Shown piece after piece: positions 1 through 7,653 of a DNA stretch of 64,000 nucleotides. The notes under the pieces were generated by a model that was not told where the DNA came from, made no database searches, and saw only the letters and a list, made by a program, of their open reading frames with translations. The DNA comes from Bacteroidales bacterium (lineage in GTDB: Bacteria > Bacteroidota > Bacteroidia > Bacteroidales > UBA1402). The translations under genes were made by a program, and so were the position numbers. Positions within the stretch are counted from its first letter, which is position 1; each line of letters opens with the position of its first letter. Location: NCBI GenBank assembly GCA_017380635.1, contig JAFODP010000002.1:1-64000 (forward strand). The letters run 5' to 3'.

Positions 1-152
1 GTCTGACCATCTGCCCGCATACGGGCGATGTCTACATTGCCGATGCCATCGACTATGTGCAGCAGGGAATGGTATATCGCTACTCGAAGGATAAGAAACT
101 TCTGGATAGTTTCTATGTCGGTATTATCCCGGGAGCATTTTGTTGGAAATAA
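1..152 (+). CDS. DUF5074/YncE-like beta-propeller protein, C-terminal fragment (BtuG-like)
   Basis: The reading frame is open from the left edge (first full codon at base 3) to the TAA at 150-152, so only about 49 C-terminal residues are visible. They include DVYIADAIDYVQQGMVYRYS and end GIIPGAFCWK. This matches the last blade of the lipoprotein at 58495-59565, which reads DVFICEAYNYLTQGDVLCFS and ends GLNPNAVIVW. Both are followed or preceded by a BtuB-like receptor. Family knowledge: such surface propellers include BtuG, a vitamin B12-binding partner of BtuB. The assignment to the propeller family rests on this internal alignment; the corrinoid role is inferred. The gene lies 12 bases ahead of the receptor, so the two are probably cotranscribed. 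Confidence 0.7.
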   Translation, partial: LTICPHTGDVYIADAIDYVQQGMVYRYSKDKKLLDSFYVGIIPGAFCWK

Positions 153-164
153 AGACAATTTGCG

Positions 165-2228
165 ATGAAGAGATTTATATTTATACTCTGCCTATTTGCT
201 CCTGCACTTTTGTCGGCACAGGAGTCCATCACTCACGATAGGGTTCGCAAAGGAATCAATATCAAAGAGATTACCGTCTATGGGCAGCGACCAATGAAAG
301 AAATTGGCACGCAGCAGACGAAGTTTGACACTCTGGCTCTCAAAGAGAACATTGCCCTCTCAATGGCCGATGTACTCACCTTCAACTCCTCTATCTTTGT
401 CAAGAACTATGGTCGTGCCACGCTCTCAACGGTTGCCTTTCGTGGCACATCACCCTCGCATACACAAGTGTCGTGGAACGGTATGAAGATAAACAATCCG
501 ATGCTCGGAATGACCGACTTCTCGATGATCCCATCCTACTTTATCGACGATGCCTCGCTACTGCACGGCACCTCGTCGGTAAATGAAACGGGCGGAGGTT
601 TGGGTGGCTCGGTTAAACTCTCGACCAAGCCTGCTGAGTCTAAAGGCTTTGGTTTGCAGTATATTCAAGGCATAGGCTCGTTCAAAACCTTCGACGAGTT
701 CCTCCGTTTAACCTATGGCAACGACCATTGGCAGACCTCTACTCGTGCGGTCTTCTCGTCGTCGCCAAACGACTATAAATACCGCAACCACGACAAGAAG
801 GAGAATGTTTACGATGAGTATATGAATATCATCGACCAATACTACCCCGTAGAGCGAAACCGCAGCGGTGCGTATAAAGATTTCCATCTTCTGCAAGAGG
901 TCTACTACAATACGGGCAAGGGTGACCGACTGGGGCTAAATGCGTGGTACATCAACTCCAATCGTGAATTGGCAATGCTGACCGTTGATCACGGTAACGA
1001 AACCGATTTCGAGAACCGTCAGCGTGAGCAGACCTTCCGTGGAGTCCTTTCGTGGGATCATCTCGACAAAAATTGGAAACTCGGTGCAAAAGCAGGCTAC
1101 ATCTATACCTGGATGGCATATGACTACAAGCGAGATTTGGGCAATGGTGTAATGGCACATATGACTCGTTCACGCAGTCGCATCAACACTTTCTACGGTC
1201 TGGTTGATGGCGAGTATTATATAGGCAAAAAGTGGCTCTTCACGGGCAATCTCTCGCTGCATCAACATGTCGTAGAGAGCGAGGATAAAAATATTTTACG
1301 ACAAGACGGAAACAAGGCGATTGTGGGCTACCGCAAAGGTCGTCCCGAACTCTCTGGCTCGCTCTCGGCAAAGTGGCGACCAATAGATAGATTGGGACTC
1401 TCGGTGGTTGTTCGTGAGGAGATGTTCGGCAAGGAGTGGACTCCGATTGTACCCGCATTTTTTGTTGATGGTGAGCTTTCGAAAGTTGGCAATATAACAG
1501 CCAAAGCCTCTGTTTCACGCAACTATCGCTTCCCGACACTCAACGACCTCTACTTCCTCCCGGGTGGAAATCCCGACCTGCGAAAAGAGAGTGGCTGGAC
1601 CTACGATGCAGGATTGTCGTTCGCTGTGGGCAAGCAGGGAGTATATTCGCTTAGCGGCTCGGCAAACTGGTTTGAGTCCTTTATCAAGGATTGGATTATA
1701 TGGTTGCCTACCACAAAAGGCTTCTTCTCGCCCGACAACATAAAGGATGTACACGCCTACGGAGTAGAGATGAAGGCAAATTTGGATGTTGTCCTTGCCA
1801 AAGAGTGGCAGTTGGGGCTGAATGGCACCTTCTCGTGGACCCCCTCGATAAACTGCGGCGAGCCTCGTACCCCAGCAGACCAATCGGTAGGCAAGCAGTT
1901 GCCCTATGTTCCCGAGTACTCGTCATCGGTGACGGGTCGCCTCGCGTGGCGTAGATGGACATTTATGTATAAATGGTGCTACTACTCCGAGCGATTCACA
2001 ATGTCCTCGAACGATATTTCGCTTACGGGCAAACTGCCTAAATACTATATGAGCAATATCTCGCTCGAAAAGGTGCTGGCGTTCAAGAGGGCCGATCTCT
2101 CGCTGAAAGGTACAGTTAACAACCTCTTCAACGAGGAGTATCTCTCGGTGCTCTCCCGCCCAATGCCGGGCATCAACTTCGAGGTATTTATAGGTATCAC
2201 TCCAAAGTGGGGAGCGATGAAAAAGTAG
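165..2228 (+). CDS. TonB-dependent outer-membrane receptor, BtuB-like
   Basis: 687 residues with a signal peptide (MKRFIFILCLFAPALLSAQ), then directly a plug domain. ITVYGQRP near residue 36 is the TonB-box region, and NGMKINNPMLG and GGGLGGSVKLSTKP fall near residues 105-155. A beta-barrel follows, ending in a conserved strand (PGINFEVFIGITPKW). There is no N-terminal carboxypeptidase-D-like domain, unlike the SusC protein next door, and the length fits vitamin/siderophore receptors rather than SusC. The preceding propeller gene suggests a BtuB-BtuG pair for corrinoid uptake. Codon use is unlike the rest of the window: leucine is mostly CTC and glutamate mostly GAG. The substrate is inferred, not proven. 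Confidence 0.85.
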   Translation: MKRFIFILCLFAPALLSAQESITHDRVRKGINIKEITVYGQRPMKEIGTQQTKFDTLALKENIALSMADVLTFNSSIFVKNYGRATLSTVAFRGTSPSHTQVSWNGMKINNPMLGMTDFSMIPSYFIDDASLLHGTSSVNETGGGLGGSVKLSTKPAESKGFGLQYIQGIGSFKTFDEFLRLTYGNDHWQTSTRAVFSSSPNDYKYRNHDKKENVYDEYMNIIDQYYPVERNRSGAYKDFHLLQEVYYNTGKGDRLGLNAWYINSNRELAMLTVDHGNETDFENRQREQTFRGVLSWDHLDKNWKLGAKAGYIYTWMAYDYKRDLGNGVMAHMTRSRSRINTFYGLVDGEYYIGKKWLFTGNLSLHQHVVESEDKNILRQDGNKAIVGYRKGRPELSGSLSAKWRPIDRLGLSVVVREEMFGKEWTPIVPAFFVDGELSKVGNITAKASVSRNYRFPTLNDLYFLPGGNPDLRKESGWTYDAGLSFAVGKQGVYSLSGSANWFESFIKDWIIWLPTTKGFFSPDNIKDVHAYGVEMKANLDVVLAKEWQLGLNGTFSWTPSINCGEPRTPADQSVGKQLPYVPEYSSSVTGRLAWRRWTFMYKWCYYSERFTMSSNDISLTGKLPKYYMSNISLEKVLAFKRADLSLKGTVNNLFNEEYLSVLSRPMPGINFEVFIGITPKWGAMKK

Positions 2229-2381
2229 TATCTGGCTTTGATGTCGCTCTAATATCCCAAGAACTTTTTGGTATTAAACTTCGGTGGGGCAAAGACGGAC
2301 TACTCCCTCATACGCCACCTTAGTTTATTCACAATGCTTTTTTTGCAATTATACCAGAATTTTTACATTGGCGAAAATAAA
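2229..2381. other. Intergenic spacer between convergent receptor and susD genes
   Basis: No coding sequence or recognisable promoter was seen. It separates a region with CTC/GAG codon preference on the left from TTG/GAA preference on the right, so a transfer boundary or assembly join would lie here. Confidence 0.4.
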
Positions 2382-2408
2382 GCGAGCCGGCCCTGCGGGC
2401 CGGCTCGC
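2382..2408 (-). terminator. Terminator of the susCD operon
   Basis: A perfect 12-bp stem (GCGAGCCGGCCC / GGGCCGGCTCGC) closes a 3-base loop, followed on the minus strand by a T-rich run (TTTATTTT). It lies 25 bases past the susD stop. Confidence 0.85.
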
Positions 2409-2433
2409 GCTGTATCAAGCAGTCATCTTATTA

Positions 2434-4299
2434 TTAGTTGATGCTTGCATAACCAGGATTCTGGTAGCCTTCACCATTGTTGATAGAAGGCAAGAAGGTG
2501 CTGGTGTCGTAAGGTCTCAATACGAAGTTTGCGTTCCAGTACTTAGCCAAGTCGGGGTGAGTGGCTTGCAAATAAGCAGCCGTGCTCAGCTTGCCGGTAC
2601 GGGCCAAGTCGTAGTAGCGCAAGAATTCGCCGCACAATTCACGACCTCTTTCGTTCAAAACATCGTCCAAAGTAACAGTGCCCATAGCAGCGGCGCCTGC
2701 ACGATTTCTTACGGCGTTCACATACTTGGCAGCATTTGCACCACCATTAACAGCCAAATCAGCTTCAGCAGCAATCAAATAAATTTCGGGCATACGAATC
2801 AGCTGCATAGCCGAGTTGTTACCGTAACGGATCTTAGACTTATTCGATTCGAAGAAGTTGGTGGTGTTGTACTTGGTCATACTGGGATAGAAGTATGAGA
2901 AGAAGTTTTCGTTGGTGCCGTCAGCCTTGTAGTCTGCAGTGGTATTAACATAGTTGTGGAACATGTCAATATTCTTCTTGGCATCGTTGTACACATCAGC
3001 ATAATCCACGATAAGGTGCTTGCTGGTATGCTTCTGAGCTTTCTTAGCAGCATAATCGGCATCCTGAGGCATGATGAATTCGATGGCCAATTCGCCAACA
3101 GCGATGGTTTGACCTACTACAGAAGGATCCTTGTCGAACATTTGAGCGGTACCCAAGTCCCAAGTATATTCCTTGTTGGCATTCCACTTGTTTTGGAAGA
3201 TCTTGGCGAAACGTGGATCCATGCTGCTGCCGTCAGCGTTCACGAACAAGCTGATAAGGTGTTGGGTAGGCATGAAAGAACCATTCTTTGAACCTTCCCA
3301 AGTGATGTAGGTGTCAGCATTGTTTTCGCGAGCAGGGAAGTTGGTGATCTGTGCGCGGAACAATTCGTGGCACATGTTCAACACGTGAGCACCATTGCTA
3401 CTACCGTTGTAAGAGCTTGAGCAGAAATAAGCATGTTTCCACAAAGCTTCCTTGTTGTTCATGTTGTTGGCTTCAGCAAAAACTTCATCGAAAGAAGGAT
3501 ACATATAGGTGTTGTATTTGGCACCACCGGCTTCGCAGTCTGCAATCAAATCCTTGGCATAGTTCAATGCGGCTTCGTAGTAAGGAGCCTTGTCGGCAGT
3601 CCAACGGGTAGCTTGCAATTGAACGCGAGCCATCAGACCCAAAGCAGATTTCTTGCTCGGACGAGTAATTACATTGTCATCACCCTTGGGCAACCATTGG
3701 ATAGCGTATTCCAAGTCGGGGATGATGATTTTGTTGTAAATGTCGATGGGTTCCGATTTTTCAGGATAGAAAGAAGACGCATCAGCATTAGGATTGGCGA
3801 TAGCCATAGCGCCGAATTGTTCTACACCATGATAGTAATACAAAGCACGCATGAAAGCAGCTTCAGCCACCTTGGCATTACGTTCTTCTTCGGTGTTGTA
3901 AGGAGGCAGGTCTTTGTATTGGAACACCTTGTTACAAGAACCGATACCATCGTACAATGAGTACAAGAAGTTCAGCATATAGGTGGTGTTGGGCGAAGTT
4001 GTGCCGTAGAACCAGAAATATTGCTGGTTGTTGTTGTCCTTGTTTTGAGGAGTGGTCCAAAGGTCGGTCTGAGCTTCGGTGATGGCCATGAAGTTAACCT
4101 TGTTCATATTTCCGTAGAAACTTCTTTCCATACCGAAATAGATTTGGTTAACAACGGCTTGGAATCCGTCTTTGGTGGCGCAATAGCTTTCGTAAGTGGT
4201 ACCACCGGGATCGTTCTCTTCGAGAGAACAAGCTGTGAATGAACCGCACATGCATCCGGCCAGTGCGATAGCAGCAAGTGATTTAAAAATATTTTTCAT
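2434..4299 (-). CDS. SusD/RagB family outer-membrane lipoprotein
   Basis: 621 residues with a lipoprotein signal peptide whose acylated cysteine is C24 (GSFTAC). The helix-rich SusD pattern is present: an N-terminal part (YESYCATKDGFQAVVNQIYFG), TPR-like helices (AEAAFMRALYYYHGVEQFG near 150-170), and the C-terminal RagB/SusD signature MPEIYLIAAEADLA near 510 followed by VNAVRNRAG and LNERGRELCGEFLRYYDLARTG. The protein is a surface glycan-binding lid that partners the SusC channel encoded 19 bases upstream. No sigma/anti-sigma or hybrid two-component regulator adjoins, and the glycan cannot be deduced from sequence. Confidence 0.95.
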   Translation of the reverse strand: MKNIFKSLAAIALAGCMCGSFTACSLEENDPGGTTYESYCATKDGFQAVVNQIYFGMERSFYGNMNKVNFMAITEAQTDLWTTPQNKDNNNQQYFWFYGTTSPNTTYMLNFLYSLYDGIGSCNKVFQYKDLPPYNTEEERNAKVAEAAFMRALYYYHGVEQFGAMAIANPNADASSFYPEKSEPIDIYNKIIIPDLEYAIQWLPKGDDNVITRPSKKSALGLMARVQLQATRWTADKAPYYEAALNYAKDLIADCEAGGAKYNTYMYPSFDEVFAEANNMNNKEALWKHAYFCSSSYNGSSNGAHVLNMCHELFRAQITNFPARENNADTYITWEGSKNGSFMPTQHLISLFVNADGSSMDPRFAKIFQNKWNANKEYTWDLGTAQMFDKDPSVVGQTIAVGELAIEFIMPQDADYAAKKAQKHTSKHLIVDYADVYNDAKKNIDMFHNYVNTTADYKADGTNENFFSYFYPSMTKYNTTNFFESNKSKIRYGNNSAMQLIRMPEIYLIAAEADLAVNGGANAAKYVNAVRNRAGAAAMGTVTLDDVLNERGRELCGEFLRYYDLARTGKLSTAAYLQATHPDLAKYWNANFVLRPYDTSTFLPSINNGEGYQNPGYASIN

Positions 4300-4318
4300 A
4301 ACGATAGTCTCCTTTTAA

Positions 4319-7300
4319 TTAGAAAGTCAAGTTAAGACCAATAACGTACTGTCTGTACAGAGGATATCTTGATGAAGAAGATTCGGGATCGACCTTATTC
4401 AATTGATATGCAGCGGTCCAAACAGCAGGATTGTAAGCGGTACCGTAAATGCGGGCGCGTTCAATCTTAGCTTTCTTGGTCAATTCACGAGGCAAAGTAT
4501 AACCCAAGGTGATGTTTTTGATCTTCACAAAATCACCACGCAAGAAATTACAAGCTTCGGCACCGGGGTTGTTATTCAAACCAGGAGCATAGTAGTAAGC
4601 GTCGGTATTGTCGGCAGTGTAGAAGTCGATACCTGAAGGCTGGTTGCCGGTGATATCGGCAGTACCGCTATAGAAGCTGTATTCTACCAAGTGACCGAAA
4701 CGGCCCATCATGTAAACGCTCAAATCCCAGTTCTTGTAGGTGAAGCTGTTGTTCATACCGGCCATGAATTTGGGAGTAGTGGTACCCAAAACCTGCTTGT
4801 CGCTTTCGCCGTATGCGTGAACACCATTGTCGCTAACTTCGTTGCCTTCGGCATCGGTAGTGATGGTAGGAACGGTTTCAATCTTAACGGCACCGGGTTC
4901 GCAACCATACTTGGCAGCTTCTTCGGCTTCGCTTTCTTGCCAGATACCTACATACTTGTAACCATAAACAGAGTTGATAGATTCGCCTTCGAAGAACCAA
5001 CCTCTTTCGTTATCCTTGAAGTCTCCACCGGGAAGTTCAACCAATTTATCCTTCTGCCATGCAAAAGTCAAACCAGTGGTCCAGGTGAAATCTTGACGAC
5101 GGATATTGTGAGAATTCAAGGTTACTTCCAAACCTTGGTTCATAGACTTACCAGAGTTAACCCAGCTGCTCAAAGTCCATCCCCAACCGGTCTGACCGGT
5201 GGTAACGGGCAACTGACGAGCATACAACAAGTCGTTGGTTCTGGTGTCGTAGTATTCGATGCTACCATCCAATACGCCGTTGAACAAACCGAAGTCCAAA
5301 CCTACGTTGATAGAATTAGATTTTTCCCAACCGATACCGCCGTTACCGAAGGTGCCTGAATATTGAGCAATACCGCCGGCCAAAGGAGAGTTAGGACCAT
5401 CAACAGAAATGTTGGCAGGATATTTGTAGAAAATAGAAGTAGTTGCATAAGCTGACATACCACCTGAGTTACCGGTGATACCATAGCTAGCACGCAATTT
5501 CAAGTTGTCCATCCAGTCGATGTCTTCCATGAAACCTTCGTCGCTGATACGCCATGCCAAAGCAACTGAGGGGAAGTAATCCCATTTGCGGCCTTGTGAC
5601 AACCAAGAAACACCGTCGTAACGCAATGAAGCAGATGCCAAGTATTTGCCTTTGTAGCTGTAGCTTACACGACCTGCATAAGACATTTGTTGGGTTTGCT
5701 TGTAGTTACCATCGGTATAGAAACTGCTACCGGCACCAATCTTGTAGTACAACCAGCTATCCAATTCTTGACCCTTAGAACCGGTGTAGTTGTCGGTCAA
5801 TGAAACAAAGTTCCAAGAAGTCAATGCGGTGGCGGTCAAGTTGTGGTGTTTGTTGAAGGTCTTATTGAAAGTAAGGATGTTATCCCAACCATAAGACCAT
5901 TGGTTTTGGGTGTAGATTTCAGCATAAGGCGTTACATAACCGGCATAGTGAGGCGATTGAGTCTGACACTGGCTACCGAAATAACGACCTCTGTAAACGC
6001 TTGAAACAGCACCACTGGCCTGGGTCTTGAAGCTCAAACCTTTAATAGGAGTCAATTCCAAATAAGCGGTGGGGTTCAAGTACAAAGACTTTTGGTTGTT
6101 GGCATATTGATTTTCTCTCCAATCGGCCAAAGGAGAAATCTGACCGTTACCGGCATCCGTACCAATATAGAACAAATTGATCTTTCCGAATTCATCATAA
6201 ACCTGACCCAAAGGAAGACGCTGAGAAGCATTTTCGTAAACGGGGTTGGCGGTGTTGTTGATGTTGAAAGAAGTGTTGCTGATGAAACCAGCCTTGGCCC
6301 AATCGAAAATCTTTTGGTCGGCATTCAGACGGAATACGAATTTATCAGCGCTTTCCATAGGCATCAAACCATTGTCTCTGGTGTAAGAAATAGAGCTATA
6401 CACCTGAGAAGCGGCGTTGCCTGAAGAAATAGACAAGTTGTATTTCTGAGAACCAGCGTTGCGGCTATTTTCCAAAGAAGCGTCCACCCAGTCGATCCAT
6501 TGGCCGTTCTTGTAAGCATCCAGATAATACTGGTTGCCGCCGAACAATGTAGCAACGTCGATCAATTCAGCACCATTCTTGTTGCGATAAGCTTCCTTAT
6601 AATATTCCAACCATTCTTCACCCTGCATACCATGGCGGAACATAGGCGTACCCTTAGCAGAATAGTAGCTGTCGAAATTGACGCGGGTAGCACCATCTTT
6701 ACCTTTCTTGGTGGTAATCAAGATAACACCATTAGAACCGGCAGAACCGTAAATAGCGGTAGAAGCAGCGTCCTTCAGAATGTCGATGCTTTCGATATCC
6801 GCGGGGTTGATCTGTTCCAGTTGGTCGTTGGCGGTGATTTCCACACTATGGTCGGCGGTATTCACTTGCAATTCGTTTACCAAAGTGTTGGTAGGTTGAA
6901 TCACACCGTCGATAACGATAAGCGGAGAGTTGTTACCATAGATAGAACGAGCACCACGCAAAGACACACTGGTACCGGCACCAATCTGACCGCTTGATTG
7001 GGTAATATCCAAACCTGAGATACGGCCCTGCAATGCTTCCATTACATTGTTGGTAGGAGCGATGGTAATTTCCTTGGGAGAAATTGAAGACAAAGCACCG
7101 GTCAAGTCGCGACGTTTTACCGTACCATAACCGATAACTACCATGTCGTCCAAGTCGATACCAGATTCTTGAAGAGTTACGTTGAGGGCCTTTTTGCTAC
7201 CCACGCTCACTTCCTGAGTCTGGAATCCTAAATAAGAAAAGACGAGCACAGCATTCTGTGGATCGTCCAAATTAATAGAAAACTGACCTTCCATGTCAGA

Positions 7301-7477
7301 AGTAGTACCGATAGAACGGTCTGATTTAAGAACGACGGTTGCACCGATAACAGGAGAACCATCAGAGCCGTTAATCTGTCCCTTGATAATGTCTGCATAA
7401 GCGGAGAATGCACCCCCCCCTATCAAACAAAATGCTAAAGCGATAAGGCTCTTGCGGAGATTAAACATTTTTCTCAT
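4319..7477 (-). CDS. SusC/RagA family TonB-linked outer-membrane protein
   Basis: About 1050 residues. The ATG at 7477 (MRKMFNLRKSLIALAF) is preferred over a TTG two codons upstream at 7483. Order: signal peptide, carboxypeptidase-D-like domain (IKGQINGSDGSPVIGATVVL, residues ~30-110), TonB box with the SusC hallmark DDMVVIGYGTVKRRDLTGAL near 110-130, plug (PLIVIDGVIQP; DAASTAIYGSAGSNGVILIT), and a barrel ending YVIGLNLTF. It imports oligosaccharides together with the SusD protein downstream. A run of eight G residues on the coding strand (7413-7420) lies inside the signal-peptide region (LIGGGAF) and could shift frame by slippage. Confidence 0.95.
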   Translation of the reverse strand: MRKMFNLRKSLIALAFCLIGGGAFSAYADIIKGQINGSDGSPVIGATVVLKSDRSIGTTSDMEGQFSINLDDPQNAVLVFSYLGFQTQEVSVGSKKALNVTLQESGIDLDDMVVIGYGTVKRRDLTGALSSISPKEITIAPTNNVMEALQGRISGLDITQSSGQIGAGTSVSLRGARSIYGNNSPLIVIDGVIQPTNTLVNELQVNTADHSVEITANDQLEQINPADIESIDILKDAASTAIYGSAGSNGVILITTKKGKDGATRVNFDSYYSAKGTPMFRHGMQGEEWLEYYKEAYRNKNGAELIDVATLFGGNQYYLDAYKNGQWIDWVDASLENSRNAGSQKYNLSISSGNAASQVYSSISYTRDNGLMPMESADKFVFRLNADQKIFDWAKAGFISNTSFNINNTANPVYENASQRLPLGQVYDEFGKINLFYIGTDAGNGQISPLADWRENQYANNQKSLYLNPTAYLELTPIKGLSFKTQASGAVSSVYRGRYFGSQCQTQSPHYAGYVTPYAEIYTQNQWSYGWDNILTFNKTFNKHHNLTATALTSWNFVSLTDNYTGSKGQELDSWLYYKIGAGSSFYTDGNYKQTQQMSYAGRVSYSYKGKYLASASLRYDGVSWLSQGRKWDYFPSVALAWRISDEGFMEDIDWMDNLKLRASYGITGNSGGMSAYATTSIFYKYPANISVDGPNSPLAGGIAQYSGTFGNGGIGWEKSNSINVGLDFGLFNGVLDGSIEYYDTRTNDLLYARQLPVTTGQTGWGWTLSSWVNSGKSMNQGLEVTLNSHNIRRQDFTWTTGLTFAWQKDKLVELPGGDFKDNERGWFFEGESINSVYGYKYVGIWQESEAEEAAKYGCEPGAVKIETVPTITTDAEGNEVSDNGVHAYGESDKQVLGTTTPKFMAGMNNSFTYKNWDLSVYMMGRFGHLVEYSFYSGTADITGNQPSGIDFYTADNTDAYYYAPGLNNNPGAEACNFLRGDFVKIKNITLGYTLPRELTKKAKIERARIYGTAYNPAVWTAAYQLNKVDPESSSSRYPLYRQYVIGLNLTF

Positions 7478-7558
7478 AAACAAAGAATTAATAATTAAGT
7501 TGGTTATTGGGTGAATTTATTTCTCGATTCTGGGTTGTATTATGAGTTTTTAACAGGC

Positions 7559-7566
7559 CAAATATA
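7559..7566 (-). promoter_or_regulatory. Promoter -7 element of the susCD operon
   Basis: TATATTTG on the minus strand matches the Bacteroides -7 consensus TAnnTTTG. The -33 element is weak (TTTA-like). The predicted 5' leader is about 75 bases. Confidence 0.5.
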
Positions 7567-7618
7567 GATAAATATTTCTTGATAAAATCTCATCTGGGGC
7601 ATATTTATACAAAAAAAA

Positions 7619-7646
7619 TACCCGACAAAATCTCTCTTGTCGGGTA
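7619..7646 (-). terminator. Terminator after the beta-helix gene
   Basis: A 10-bp stem (TACCCGACAA / TTGTCGGGTA) with an 8-base loop is followed on the minus strand by TATTTTTTTTG. It lies just past the stop at 7654. Confidence 0.9.
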
Positions 7647-7653
7647 GTGATTA

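Noticed and set aside
2382..2408. Repetitive extragenic palindrome
   Set aside because: Only one near match (48471-48497) exists in the window, and both sit at operon ends with T runs, so they are terminators.
2284..2898. 204-residue open frame on the plus strand
   Set aside because: It crosses the susCD terminator and runs antisense to susD.
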